Below, piece after piece: positions 6,670 through 14,499 of a DNA stretch of 18,664 bases. Each line of letters starts with the position of its first letter. Position 1 is the stretch's first letter. A program made the translations under genes and the position numbers. Source of the stretch: Spirochaetales bacterium (GTDB taxonomy: Bacteria; Spirochaetota; Spirochaetia; SZUA-6; DRHE01); contig JAFGFV010000144.1 of the NCBI GenBank assembly GCA_016930895.1, positions 1 to 18,664 of the forward strand, read 5' to 3'. Below the pieces are notes generated by a model. The model saw nothing but the letters and a program-made list of their open reading frames with translations, did not search any database and was not told where the DNA came from.

Positions 6670-8606
6670 CCCGCTCCGCCCCTGCGGCGCAGGTGGACCA
6701 TGAGCACGGCCACGTCCGCGGAGCGTACCCCTGGGACGCGGGAGGCCTGTCCGAGGGACAGCGGTCGGATCGCCTGGAGCTTGCCCCGCGATTCGGCCGA
6801 CAATCCCAGCACCTGGTCGTAGTCGAAATCCTCCGGGATCCTCAGCGCCTCCATCCTGCGAAATCGCTCGACCTGCTCGTCCTGGCGGCGTATGTATCCC
6901 TCGTACTTGATCTCCACCTCGCTAAGCCTCTGCCACTGCTTGGGATAGGCTTCCAGAGCCGGGAGCAGTCGAACGAGCTCCTCCAGCCGCACCTCCGGGT
7001 CCCGCAGGGCCGCCGCCAGACTGCGCCCGACGTGGCGCCGGAGCGCCGCCGCGACCCTCCCGGATTCCTCGGCCCCGGGGGCCCCATCCGCGACGGGCCC
7101 GGGTCCCTCCTCCCCGGGACCGCAGTCACCCGGCTGAACCGCGCGGCCGGCCAAGAGCCGGCGGATCTCCTCCAGCCCCTCGCGCTTGCGGGCCAGGGCC
7201 TCGCTCGCCGCTGCGCTCTGCAGACCCGCCTGGCGGCCCTTTTCGAGGAGCCTGAGATCGGCCGTATCGTGGCGCAGGGACAGCCTGTACTCCGCGCGGG
7301 AGGTGAACAGGCGGTAGGGTTCCTGAGTGCCCACGGTGACCAGATCGTCGATCAGGACCCCGATGTAGGCCTCGGCGCGGGACAGGACCAAGGGCTGCTT
7401 GCCCTGGAGGTAGCAGGCCGCGTTGATGCCCGCCATCAGCCCCTGGGCCGCGGCCTCCTCGTAGCCGGAGGTTCCGTTCGTCTGCCCGGCCACGAACAGC
7501 CCCGGGATCCGCTTGGTCTCCAGGCTCGGATACAGCTGGGTCGGGTCCAGGTAGTCGTACTCGACGGCGTACCCGGGGCGCACGATGGCGAGCTTCTCCA
7601 GGCCCGGGACCGTGTGGAGAAAGGCCTCCTGCACGTCTTCCGGGAGAGACGAGGAGATACCATTCAGGTACACTTCGTCGGTGTCCATCCCCTCGGGCTC
7701 CACGAAGATCTGGTGCCGCTCGCGGTCCGGGAAGCGCACGACCTTGTCCTCGATCGAAGGGCAGTAGCGTGGTCCCACCCCCTTGATCTTGCCTCCGTAC
7801 AGCGGCGAGCGGTGCATGTTCTCCCGGATGATGCGGTGGGTCTCGGAGGTCGTGTAGGTGATCCAGCAGGGGACCGAAGGTCTCCGTGCCTGGCGCCCAC
7901 TCTCCTCACGAGAAAAGGAAAAGGCCAGCATCTCCTCGTCGCCGGGCTGCTCCTCCATCCGCTCCAGGATGAGGGAAGAGGCGAGCCCCCGGGCGGGGGT
8001 GCCGGTCTTGAGGCGCCCCACCGTGAAGCCCAGCTCGCGCAGGCGCCCCCCGAGGCCGCACGCGGGTGGCTCCCCCAGCCGCCCTCCCGGGGCCGCGTAC
8101 TCTCCGATGAAGATCTGCGCCTCGAGGAAGGTGCCAGTGGTCAGCACGACCACGCCGGCGCTGATGCGCCGCCCGCGTTCGGTGATCACGCCCCGCACCG
8201 CTGGGGCTGCCGCCCCCCCGGGGGGCTCCAGCAGAAAATCCACCACCGTGTCCTGGAACAGCGACAGCCCCGGGGTCCTTTCCAGCGTGCCCTTGGCCAG
8301 CAGGGCGTAGCGGGCCTTGTCCGCCTGGGCCCGCGGTGCCTGCACCGCCGGACCCTTGCTCCTGTTCAGCATCCGGAACTGGATCATGCTCTCGTCGATC
8401 AGGCGCCCCATGATCCCGCCCAGCGCATCGATCTCCCGAACCAGGTTCCCCTTGGCCAGACCGCCGATGGCGGGGTTGCAGGACATCTTGGCGATGCAGT
8501 CGAGATTCTGGGTAATCAGCACGGTCGAAACACCAAGACGTGCCAGCGCGCTGGCCGCCTCGATCCCCGCGTGGCCGCCGCCGATGACGATGGCTTCGAA
8601 ATCCAC
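6666..8606 (-). CDS. mnmG: tRNA uridine-5-carboxymethylaminomethyl modification enzyme MnmG (GidA)
   Basis: With MnmE, this FAD enzyme installs cmnm5 at wobble U34 of certain tRNAs. FAD-binding [10 protein letters not shown] is at residues 7-16. The family signatures [14 protein letters not shown] (41-54), [43 protein letters not shown] and the C-terminal GQASRVPGV are all present. At 646 residues it is slightly long; the extra length is a Gly/Pro/Glu-rich insertion ([18 protein letters not shown]) ahead of the C-terminal helical domain. The start is GTG at 8606, 1 nt after the mnmE stop, with GGGGAAG within the mnmE 3' end as the likely ribosome binding site. rsmG follows with an ATGA overlap. 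Confidence 0.97.
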   Translation of the reverse strand: MDFEAIVIGGGHAGIEAASALARLGVSTVLITQNLDCIAKMSCNPAIGGLAKGNLVREIDALGGIMGRLIDESMIQFRMLNRSKGPAVQAPRAQADKARYALLAKGTLERTPGLSLFQDTVVDFLLEPPGGAAAPAVRGVITERGRRISAGVVVLTTGTFLEAQIFIGEYAAPGGRLGEPPACGLGGRLRELGFTVGRLKTGTPARGLASSLILERMEEQPGDEEMLAFSFSREESGRQARRPSVPCWITYTTSETHRIIRENMHRSPLYGGKIKGVGPRYCPSIEDKVVRFPDRERHQIFVEPEGMDTDEVYLNGISSSLPEDVQEAFLHTVPGLEKLAIVRPGYAVEYDYLDPTQLYPSLETKRIPGLFVAGQTNGTSGYEEAAAQGLMAGINAACYLQGKQPLVLSRAEAYIGVLIDDLVTVGTQEPYRLFTSRAEYRLSLRHDTADLRLLEKGRQAGLQSAAASEALARKREGLEEIRRLLAGRAVQPGDCGPGEEGPGPVADGAPGAEESGRVAAALRRHVGRSLAAALRDPEVRLEELVRLLPALEAYPKQWQRLSEVEIKYEGYIRRQDEQVERFRRMEALRIPEDFDYDQVLGLSAESRGKLQAIRPLSLGQASRVPGVRSADVAVLMVHLRRRGGAG

Positions 8607-8607
8607 C

Positions 8608-9996
8608 CTACTTCCCCACGCAGAACCGGGAGAAAACCGTGTTCAGGATCTCCTGGGAGCTCACCTCCCCCGTGATTTCACCGAGGGCGTCCAGCGCTTC
8701 CTTCAAGTCCACCGCCAGCACGTCCAGCGGCTGCCCCTCCCGCAGGCCCCGGCGAAGCTCCCTGACGGCTGCCAGGGCCCGCTCCAGGAGCTCCTTCTGG
8801 CGCAGGGAATCGATGACCGGGGCATCCCCGTCCGTGCTGCCCACACCCTCCAGCACCCCGGCGGCCATGCGCCGGCCCAGCTCCTCGACCCCCGCCCCCG
8901 TGCGGGCGCTCACCGCCACGAAGCCCTCAGGGCACGCCCCAGGGTCGGCCAGGTCCGCCTTGCTCCACACGGGAACCACCGCGGGGGCCCCCGGCCCCAC
9001 CCCGCCCTCCAGGAAGGCCCGGTCTTCGGCGCCGACCCCCCGGGAAGCGTCGACCAGGTACAGCAGGAGCTGCGCACTGCGCACGACGGCGTCGGTCCTG
9101 CGGATCCCCTCCCGCTCCAGCTCGTCGCGCGCCTCCCGGTAGCCCGCCGTGTCGTACAGCCGAACCGGGATGCCCTCCACGGACAGGAACCCCTCCAGGT
9201 AGTCCCGGGTGGTCCCGTGCACCTCCGAGACGATGGCCCGCTCCTCCCGGAGCAGGCGGTTGAAGAGCGTAGACTTGCCGGAATTGGTCGGCCCGGCCAG
9301 CACCACCGTGATTCCCTCCTGGTACACCTTGCCGATCCGGTACGAGGCCAGCAACCGCTCCAGCTCCTCCTGCCGGAGGGCGAGCTCGCCGTCCTCCAGC
9401 GCAGGCCCTTCGAGCTCCTCCTCCGGGTAGTCGATCCGCACCTCCACCGCGGCCAGCAGCTGCACCAGCCCCTGCTTGATCTCTCGGATCGCCCTCTCGA
9501 TCGTCCCGGACAACCGGCTCAACGCCAGGGCGCGCGCGCGATCGGTCTTGGCCCTGACCAGCTCGTTGACCGCTTCGGCCTGAGTCAGGTCGAGCTTGCC
9601 GTTCAGGAAGGCCCGCAGGGTGAACTCCCCGGGTCCGGCAGGTCGGAACCCAGCGGCTCCGAGGCTCTCGAGGACCCGGGTCACGATCACGGGGCTGCCG
9701 TGGGTGAAGATCTCCGCGGCGTCCTCCCCGGTGAAACTGCGGGGGCCGCGGTACACCGCCACCAGGACTTCGTCAATGGCTTGCTGCCCCGCGGCGCCAG
9801 CCGACTCGCACAGCAGGCCGTGAAGCAGGGAGTGTCCCGCCGCCCGCTCCAGGCTGCCGCGCGTCGAGCGGAACAGCGGCGCCAGCCGCTGGAGAGAACC
9901 CCTCCCCGAGACCCGGATCACCGCCAGGGCGCTTTCCCCCCAGGGCGTGGCCAGCGCGCTGATGCAGTCTTCGGGGTAGAAGTCGCGCTCGCTCAT
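8608..9996 (-). CDS. mnmE: tRNA modification GTPase MnmE (TrmE)
   Basis: This potassium-dependent GTPase is the partner of MnmG in wobble-uridine modification. The 462 residues show the N-terminal tetrahydrofolate-binding domain ([34 protein letters not shown]), then the G domain. The G domain has P-loop GPTNSGKS at 235-242, GTTRD at 261-265, DTAG at 282-285 and an unusual G4 motif SKAD at 345-348 where NKxD is expected. The C-terminus FCVGK carries the conserved Cys (459). The first gene of mnmE-mnmG-rsmG, it has ATG 9996 immediately after a pyrimidine-rich CTTCTCCTCG, so there is no Shine-Dalgarno sequence. A promoter at 10005-10033 would place transcription start within a few nucleotides of the ATG. 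Confidence 0.97.
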   Translation of the reverse strand: MSERDFYPEDCISALATPWGESALAVIRVSGRGSLQRLAPLFRSTRGSLERAAGHSLLHGLLCESAGAAGQQAIDEVLVAVYRGPRSFTGEDAAEIFTHGSPVIVTRVLESLGAAGFRPAGPGEFTLRAFLNGKLDLTQAEAVNELVRAKTDRARALALSRLSGTIERAIREIKQGLVQLLAAVEVRIDYPEEELEGPALEDGELALRQEELERLLASYRIGKVYQEGITVVLAGPTNSGKSTLFNRLLREERAIVSEVHGTTRDYLEGFLSVEGIPVRLYDTAGYREARDELEREGIRRTDAVVRSAQLLLYLVDASRGVGAEDRAFLEGGVGPGAPAVVPVWSKADLADPGACPEGFVAVSARTGAGVEELGRRMAAGVLEGVGSTDGDAPVIDSLRQKELLERALAAVRELRRGLREGQPLDVLAVDLKEALDALGEITGEVSSQEILNTVFSRFCVGK

Positions 9997-10004
9997 CGAG
10001 GAGA

Positions 10005-10033
10005 AGGATAGCTGGATTGCTTTTGCTTAACAA
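10005..10033 (-). promoter_or_regulatory. Promoter of the mnmE-mnmG-rsmG operon
   Basis: On the minus strand TTGTTA (10033-10028), a 17-nt spacer and TATCCT (10010-10005) form a sigma70-like promoter. The expected transcription start (about 9998) lies within about 2 nt of ATG 9996, implying a leaderless mnmE message. Its -35 box overlaps the -35 box of the divergent plus-strand promoter. Confidence 0.55.
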
Positions 10034-10055
10034 GCGGGGGCTTTCTGGGTATTTT
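10027..10055 (+). promoter_or_regulatory. Promoter of the coiled-coil/GDPD genes
   Basis: TTAACA (10027-10032, five of six consensus matches), a 17-nt spacer and TATTTT (10050-10055) lie in a short AT-richer island in this GC-rich window. The predicted start near 10062 gives a leader of about 40 nt, with GGGAGG 5 nt upstream of ATG 10103. Confidence 0.6.
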
Positions 10056-10102
10056 TTGCTGGTAGGACAAGACGGAGGCCACGATCGGCCCGGGAGGCTC
10101 GG

Positions 10103-10552
10103 ATGAGCGATACAGACATCGATTTCATGGACTACGAGACGGCGCGGGAGTACGTCCTGGCCTTCATCACGGCCCTCAAGCAGACGCAGAAGGAACGGGC
10201 CGTTGCCCAGGAGGAACTGGAGCTCTGGGAGCGCCGGGTCAGGCTCGCCGAAAGCCGGGGAGAGCCGATTCTGAAGCGGGGGGCGGAAGAGCGGGTGCGG
10301 GAACTTCGGGACAGGGCCGCACGGCTTCTGCAGGAGGAGACGGCGATGCGGGGCAAGAGTGATGTCCTGAAGGAGAAGCTCGGGCAGCTCAAGATCCGCT
10401 CTTCCCTGCGGGTGGACGCGGATGCCCTGCTTGCGCAGCTGCAGATGGTGGTCGGCCCGCCGGACACCCTGGGGGAGGCCCTGCGGGAGGTGGAGGCCTC
10501 CCAGGCTTTGGAGGAGCTCAAGCGCAAGCGCCGGGATCGGGGTGATGTTTAG
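10103..10552 (+). CDS. Small coiled-coil protein of unknown function
   Basis: The 149-residue product is acidic at the N-terminus (MSDTDIDFMDYETAREYVL), then almost wholly alpha-helical and charged with heptad-like Leu/Ala spacing (about 20-110), as in a coiled coil. A Gly/Pro break (VVGPPDTLGEAL) and a short basic C-terminal helix ([13 protein letters not shown]) follow. There is no signal peptide or TM segment, so it should be cytoplasmic. GGGAGG lies 5 nt upstream of the ATG and a good promoter precedes it, which makes it a real gene. It overlaps the start of the GDPD gene by 8 nt and is probably co-transcribed with it. I have a weak impression that similar short proteins occur in spirochaetes but cannot assign a function. 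Confidence 0.85.
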   Translation: MSDTDIDFMDYETAREYVLAFITALKQTQKERAVAQEELELWERRVRLAESRGEPILKRGAEERVRELRDRAARLLQEETAMRGKSDVLKEKLGQLKIRSSLRVDADALLAQLQMVVGPPDTLGEALREVEASQALEELKRKRRDRGDV

Positions 10553-11381
10553 CCCTTCGGGGCGCCGTACCAGGCCTTTCCCGGAAGGAGCGACGGGGAG
10601 AGAGGTGCTGCTCTTCGGCCATCGCGGATACTCGGGCATCGCCCCGGAGAACACCCTGGCGGCCTTTCGGGCGCTCCTCGAGCACGGAGTGCCCGGGGTG
10701 GAGCTGGACGTGCACCTGAGCCGGGACGGTGGGCTGCCCGTGGTCCACGACGACAACCTGCGGCGCGTGACCGGCCGGGACGTCGAGGTGGAGGAGTGTA
10801 CCATCGACGAGATCCGCGAGCTGGACGCGGGGGCCTGGTTCGGCGACTCCTTCCGGGGCGAACGGGTGCCGGTACTCGAGGAGGTGTTCGAGCTCCTGGG
10901 CTCCAGAGTCTACTACGACATCGAGCTCAAGTGGGGCAGGCGGGCCGGGGGCGGCCTGGAAGAGCGCGTCCTGGAATGCATCCGGGACCACGGGCTGCGG
11001 GGACGCTGCCTGATCTCTTCCTTCAACCCCTTCTGCATCCGCAGGGTCCAGGCCCTCGATCCCGCCCAGCCCACCGCGCACATCTACGCCAATCATCCCG
11101 AGGTCCCCCGGCTGCTTCGCCGCGGCCAGGCCCGGTGGGTCGTGAGCACACCTGTGCTCAAGCCCCGGCACGACCAGATCGGGCCGTGGACCGCCCTCCT
11201 GTACCGCCGGCTGCTGCCGAGCCGTATCCTGGCCTGGACGGTCGACGAGCCCGCGGAAGCCCGGCGCCTCCTGGCCCTGGGAGTGCAGGGGATCATCTCC
11301 AACCAGCCGGGCCGGATCGCCGGCGTATTCCGGGACTTTTCCGGCATCTTCCGGGACTTTGCCGAGGGCCCGGGGAGTTGA
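10545..11381 (+). CDS. Glycerophosphodiester phosphodiesterase (GDPD/UgpQ type)
   Basis: This predicted cytoplasmic enzyme hydrolyses glycerophosphodiesters to glycerol-3-phosphate and an alcohol, linking phospholipid turnover to central metabolism. The 278-residue TIM-barrel protein has the GDPD core: HRG (26-28), APENTLAAF (33-41), [10 protein letters not shown] (53-62) with metal ligands Glu53 and Asp55, VVHDD (66-70) with catalytic His68, YDIELK, and the C-terminal LAWTVDEP ... [13 protein letters not shown] 10545 overlaps the preceding stop by 8 nt, but the domain begins only at LLFGHRG. GTG 10605, with GGGGA 5 nt upstream, is an equally plausible start and would remove 20 residues. The C-terminal tail repeats FRDF twice because of a 21-nt duplication. 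Confidence 0.93.
   Translation: MFSPSGRRTRPFPEGATGREVLLFGHRGYSGIAPENTLAAFRALLEHGVPGVELDVHLSRDGGLPVVHDDNLRRVTGRDVEVEECTIDEIRELDAGAWFGDSFRGERVPVLEEVFELLGSRVYYDIELKWGRRAGGGLEERVLECIRDHGLRGRCLISSFNPFCIRRVQALDPAQPTAHIYANHPEVPRLLRRGQARWVVSTPVLKPRHDQIGPWTALLYRRLLPSRILAWTVDEPAEARRLLALGVQGIISNQPGRIAGVFRDFSGIFRDFAEGPGS
11328..11360 (+). repeat. 21-nt-period duplication at the 3' end of the GDPD gene
   Basis: TTCCGGGACTTT occurs at 11328-11339 and again at 11349-11360, exactly 21 nt apart, giving the peptide [13 protein letters not shown] at the end of the protein. It lies after the conserved GDPD fold and directly ahead of the msrB promoter. Confidence 0.7.
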
Positions 11382-11388
11382 GTATATT
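11359..11388 (+). promoter_or_regulatory. Candidate msrB promoter with -10 next to the start codon
   Basis: TATATT (11383-11388) matches the -10 consensus at five of six positions. TTGCCG 18 nt upstream (11359-11364) is a weak -35. The -10 box ends 6 nt before ATG 11395, so transcription should begin at or next to the start codon. It overlaps the end of the GDPD gene. Confidence 0.45.
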
Positions 11389-11394
11389 CCTGAC

Positions 11395-11991
11395 ATGAAC
11401 GCTAAAATATCGTCGACCGCCGGTAGGGCAATGGCCCTCGCCCTTCTGGTGCTGCTGGGCGCCGCGGGTCTGGGGCACGCCCAGTCGGGACTGCGAAAGA
11501 CCAATCCCTGGCAAGGGCTCAGGATCCTTCCCGAGGGCGCGGAGGTGAGCTACCCGATCACCTTGAGCGAGGAGCAGTGGCGGGAACGCCTGACCGATTT
11601 CCAGTACTACGTGCTGCGCGAGAAGGGCACGGAGCGTGCCTTCACGGGCAAGCTCAACAAGGTGTACGAGGAGGGAACCTACTACTCCGCCGCCACCGGA
11701 CAGCCCCTGTTCAGCTCCAAGGCAAAATTTGATTCCGGCACCGGGTGGCCGAGCTTCTACGAGCCGATCAGCCCCGACGCCGTGGTGCTGATCGAGGACA
11801 AGAGCCTGTTCTCCATGCGCGTGGAAGTGGTGGACAGCTCCAGCGGGTCACACCTGGGGCACGTCTTCGATGACGGCCCCGCCCCTACTGGACTGCGCTA
11901 CTGCATGAACTCCGCCTCCCTGATCTTCGTGCCCGAGGGGGCGGAGCCTCCCCATATCGTCAAGGACTACCTGGCCGCGTACGGGCAGTAG
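11395..11991 (+). CDS. msrB: Exported peptide-methionine (R)-S-oxide reductase MsrB, single-cysteine type
   Basis: This enzyme repairs the R-epimer of methionine sulfoxide. The 198-residue product has a signal peptide (hydrophobic [13 protein letters not shown], likely cleavage after GHA), so it should act in the periplasm. MsrB motifs are clear: [15 protein letters not shown] (111-125), [11 protein letters not shown] (152-162) and [13 protein letters not shown] (168-180). Cys170 is the catalytic nucleophile and the only Cys in the protein. Both zinc-binding CxxC pairs are absent and Thr116 stands where a resolving Cys is often found, so an external reductant would be needed. ATG 11395 was chosen because the hydrophobic leader begins shortly after it; no Shine-Dalgarno sequence is visible. 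It follows the GDPD gene by 13 nt but may have its own promoter. Confidence 0.95.
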   Translation: MNAKISSTAGRAMALALLVLLGAAGLGHAQSGLRKTNPWQGLRILPEGAEVSYPITLSEEQWRERLTDFQYYVLREKGTERAFTGKLNKVYEEGTYYSAATGQPLFSSKAKFDSGTGWPSFYEPISPDAVVLIEDKSLFSMRVEVVDSSSGSHLGHVFDDGPAPTGLRYCMNSASLIFVPEGAEPPHIVKDYLAAYGQ

Positions 11992-11997
11992 CCTCGC

Positions 11998-12016
11998 GCG
12001 CGGTCGGCGCCCGCGC
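11998..12016. terminator. Weak GC hairpin between convergent msrB and lipoprotein genes
   Basis: The 43-nt gap between two convergent genes contains GCGCGG/CCGCGC (6-bp stem, 7-nt loop) without a T-run on either side. It may contribute to termination in both directions, but the evidence is thin. Confidence 0.25.
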
Positions 12017-12034
12017 TCGGCGGGCCTGTCCGGC

Positions 12035-13531
12035 TCACCGCAGCTGGTTGATCAGGTCCTCGCCCATGTCCTCGCCGAGCTTCTTGAAGGCCGCGGCCAG
12101 GGCCGCAGAGGTGTTCGTACCCTGGGCCCGCTTGCTCTTGTTGATGGTCAGCAGGATTTCGCCCGTGCCCAACTCCGCTACTTTGACCGTGCCCGTGACC
12201 TGGATGATCACGTAGTTCCCGTCCTGGGCGTGATCAGAGATCCGGGCGGTCCCGAACACCGCCCGCTCGACCTGGCCGGTGAAGTTCCGGGCCAGGAACG
12301 CCACGACCTGGGCGTCCGTGCGCCCGGCGATGCCGGTCACGGCCACTGGCAGTGGAACCACCTGGAAGCCCGCCTTGCCGAGCTTCTCCAGCAGGCCTGC
12401 TGAGGTCTCCGTGAGGGCGATGGGATTGCTCGAGGCGTCGAGGTCGAACACCGCCACCCCGGTGGGAATCTGGACGGCCCGGGAAGTCGACCCGAACTCG
12501 TAGGTGACCTTCTTGTCGATCACAAGCTGTTCCACGGCTTCGACCTGGGGATACAGGCGGTCCGGGACCCCTTCCAGGGTCTCGATCGCCTCGCTCAGGT
12601 CGAGGGACATGGTTACCTGCCCTTTGCCGACGAACTGCAGGACGGGGTGTGCAAAGCTCACCATGCCATCCTCGGCGCTCTTGAGCTGCCGGGTGCGCAC
12701 CGCCTCCCTGCCGGAGCTCCGGATTTCCTTGTACACCACCCGGATCGCCGCCCCACCAATCCCCGGGTCATCGGCGGTGCTGCCGGACACGACCTTGAGC
12801 AGGAAAGGCTCCGGAAGCTCGGAGCCGGCAAAGCCCTGCAGGTTATCGTTGAGCTTGACCAGGCCGATCTGCCGCACCGCTTCCTTGGCTTTGTTCAGGT
12901 TGCGTTCGAACTTGATGTCCGCGTTCTCCAGATCGGACTTGAACGAGGCCGCCGCAGCTTCCAGGTACCGAAGAGCCGCCTGGTAGTACGCTCCCTGCGC
13001 CGCCAGGGCGTCACCCTCGGCCTCCGGCCCGGCAACGGCCTCGATCTTCTCCTGGAAGATCTCTTCCAGCCGCCGCTTCTCCCTTTCCAGATCGACCTTG
13101 TTGTAGCGCGCCAGCAGGTACATGGTGACCGCCTCGCCCCGCTCCTGGACCCACCGTTCGGAGATCTCCAACCCCGAAACCCGGCCGGAGGAGCTCTGCT
13201 TGAGCTGCTGGACCACGTCGGCCTGGAAGGAATCCAGCGAGGCCTTGGCCGTGGCGGTCGTCTCGGAAGTGATCCGCACGCCCAGATAGCGCATGATCTC
13301 GCTGAGCACCTCGATCCGGGCGATCTCCTCGGCCTCCCCCAGGCTGCCCGCGGCCGAGCTGCCCGAGCCGGTAAAGTACGTGTAGCCGCTGTCGCTTTCC
13401 GGAGGGTTCAGCACCCAGTCCGGGGGCTGGACCGGCGCTGCTTCCACGGGCTGCGGCGCGGTGGCGCAGCCTCCCAGGACCAGCGTCAGGACCGCCGCAG
13501 CAGCAAGAAGCACAGAAACCAACTTTTTCAT
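12035..13531 (-). CDS. Large LPP20-like lipoprotein with CsgG/FlgT-like C-terminal region
   Basis: The 498-residue product is a predicted lipoprotein. MKK leader, hydrophobic core and lipobox VLGGC (Cys22) are followed by PDWVLNPPESDSGYTYFTG and an Ala/Glu-rich helix (SLGEAEEIARIEVLSEI), the pattern of the LPP20 family. A charged helical stretch (about 140-250) comes next. The C-terminal part (VAVFDLDA about 365, then FGTARISDHAQDGNYVIIQV, TGEILLTINKSKRAQG) resembles CsgG/TolB-like secreted domains. ATG 13531 has GGGAG 6 nt upstream, so the open frame further upstream is not used. Its role is unknown; LPP20-family FlgP of other bacteria is an outer-membrane flagellar lipoprotein, which is only a distant hint. 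It is the last of four consecutive exported-protein genes. Confidence 0.85.
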   Translation of the reverse strand: MKKLVSVLLAAAAVLTLVLGGCATAPQPVEAAPVQPPDWVLNPPESDSGYTYFTGSGSSAAGSLGEAEEIARIEVLSEIMRYLGVRITSETTATAKASLDSFQADVVQQLKQSSSGRVSGLEISERWVQERGEAVTMYLLARYNKVDLEREKRRLEEIFQEKIEAVAGPEAEGDALAAQGAYYQAALRYLEAAAASFKSDLENADIKFERNLNKAKEAVRQIGLVKLNDNLQGFAGSELPEPFLLKVVSGSTADDPGIGGAAIRVVYKEIRSSGREAVRTRQLKSAEDGMVSFAHPVLQFVGKGQVTMSLDLSEAIETLEGVPDRLYPQVEAVEQLVIDKKVTYEFGSTSRAVQIPTGVAVFDLDASSNPIALTETSAGLLEKLGKAGFQVVPLPVAVTGIAGRTDAQVVAFLARNFTGQVERAVFGTARISDHAQDGNYVIIQVTGTVKVAELGTGEILLTINKSKRAQGTNTSAALAAAFKKLGEDMGEDLINQLR

Positions 13532-13651
13532 TTCTCTCTCCCGCCGACGCCAAACTCGCGGGCCGCCCGCGCCCTGCCCGTCCGGAGCCGGTCCGCTCAC
13601 GATGTAGATAGTCTCACCCAGCCGGAAGCCCGGCCCTGCCAACCCGTCGGC

Positions 13652-13689
13652 CTCCGGAGGCCTTCCGACCCGGTCGGAAGGCCCCGGGG
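13652..13689. terminator. Strong hairpin in the gap between two lipoprotein genes
   Basis: An 11-bp perfect stem GGCCTTCCGAC/GTCGGAAGGCC with a 3-nt loop (13659-13683) extends by about four more pairs after one bulged A. It lies about 80 nt downstream of the 222-residue lipoprotein stop and about 120 nt upstream of the next start, in a 232-nt non-coding gap. No T-run follows, so it may be a factor-assisted terminator, an mRNA-stabilising structure or a regulator site. Confidence 0.45.
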
Positions 13690-13763
13690 ACCGCGGGCTG
13701 ACCGTTGTCACACCATTGCCTCGGGGCGGCCGCGCGCGTCGACAGCCGACGACCCCGAAGATC

Positions 13764-14432
13764 CTACAGGCCTTCGCCGAACAACTCCTTGACCCGGTCG
13801 CGGGCGGTCTGCTCCTCTTCGGTCTTGGGCTTGCTCCTCCCGGACTGCTCGTCCAGGGCCCGCTGGATCGCCGCATCGATCTGCTCCCGCGGCACCGTGT
13901 ACAGCAGCAGGTAGCGGTAGACCTGTTCGTCCCTCTCGCCTTCCTCGGTGAAGGTCTGCAGGTGGACCCAGAAGTCCGCCTTCTTGCGCGCTCCGGCGTA
14001 CTCTGCGACGGACAGGATCTTGGCGACCTCTTCCATGTAGGTCTCCACCATGTCCTTGTCCCCCACCTGGGCCCCGGCGAACTTGTTCATGACCCGGGTG
14101 GAAACCATCCGCGCCACCTCGGTGGCGGCAGAGAAGCTGCGGGTCCAGGCCTTGAGCCCCTCCAGGTCCTTGCCGGTGTCGTCGAACTTGAAGACGTACA
14201 CGTCCTCGTAGTCCTCGCTGCCCTCGATCTCATCCTGCTCCATGAACACCCAGTCGGGCACGTCGCCGCCGAAGGCGGTGTTCTTGTGTTCGATCACCTT
14301 GGGAGGGTACACCTGGGGCTCGACCTTGATCTCACCCGTAGGCTTCTCGGGCTCGCCTTTCGGCCCGCCGGCGCAGCTGAACAGCAACGCCACCAGGGCA
14401 AGAACCGTCGCCACCACGATGAGCTTTTTCAT
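13764..14432 (-). CDS. LPP20-like lipoprotein, 222 residues
   Basis: This is a predicted lipoprotein: MKKLIVVATVLALVALLFSC, with Cys20 in a relaxed, spirochaete-tolerated lipobox LFSC. After a Pro/Glu/Lys-rich linker come VPDWVF and a helical region (AWTRSFSAATEVARMVSTRV, then DKDMVETYMEEVAKILSVAE). A beta-like segment (KKADFWVHLQTF) and YRYLLLYTVPREQIDAAIQ follow. This PxWV-then-helix-then-strand order matches LPP20-type lipoproteins and parallels the N-terminal half of the following 498-residue lipoprotein. The C-terminus is highly charged. ATG 14432 has AGGAG 4 nt upstream. A candidate promoter (14470-14499) overlaps the end of the upstream lipoprotein gene. Function unknown. Confidence 0.88.
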   Translation of the reverse strand: MKKLIVVATVLALVALLFSCAGGPKGEPEKPTGEIKVEPQVYPPKVIEHKNTAFGGDVPDWVFMEQDEIEGSEDYEDVYVFKFDDTGKDLEGLKAWTRSFSAATEVARMVSTRVMNKFAGAQVGDKDMVETYMEEVAKILSVAEYAGARKKADFWVHLQTFTEEGERDEQVYRYLLLYTVPREQIDAAIQRALDEQSGRSKPKTEEEQTARDRVKELFGEGL

Positions 14433-14469
14433 CTCACTCCTGCTCCTTTCTTGTCATCGACCGCAGACT

Positions 14470-14499
14470 ACTGTAGAAGAGGCAACGCCTCATTTACAA
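14470..14499 (-). promoter_or_regulatory. Candidate promoter with an inverted repeat in its spacer
   Basis: On the minus strand TTGTAA (14499-14494, including the stop codon of the upstream gene), an 18-nt spacer and TACAGT (14475-14470) match the consensus at four of six positions each. The spacer contains the inverted repeat GAGGC-GTT-GCCTC (14491-14479). The predicted start is about 30 nt before ATG 14432. The hairpin could instead be a weak terminator of the upstream gene. Confidence 0.35.

Noticed and set aside
4870..6822. 650-codon plus-strand frame overlapping the TPR gene and rsmG
   Set aside because: Its Pro/Arg/Gly-rich composition is that of a shifted frame; the TPR repeats are in another frame.
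8211..8228. Long C/G homopolymer pair in mnmG as a phase-variation tract
   Set aside because: The C and G runs are short, adjacent and encode Pro-Pro-Gly-Gly in a GC-rich gene; there is no sign of a broken or switching frame and mnmE/mnmG are not expected to phase vary.
6693..8675. 660-codon plus-strand frame opposite mnmG
   Set aside because: It is a shadow of mnmG, whose FAD and family motifs are unambiguous on the minus strand.
13532..13876. Upstream extension of the 498-residue lipoprotein frame
   Set aside because: The lipoprotein leader MKKLVSVLL starts at 13531 behind a good GGGAG site; the extension overlaps the next gene and would bury the signal peptide.
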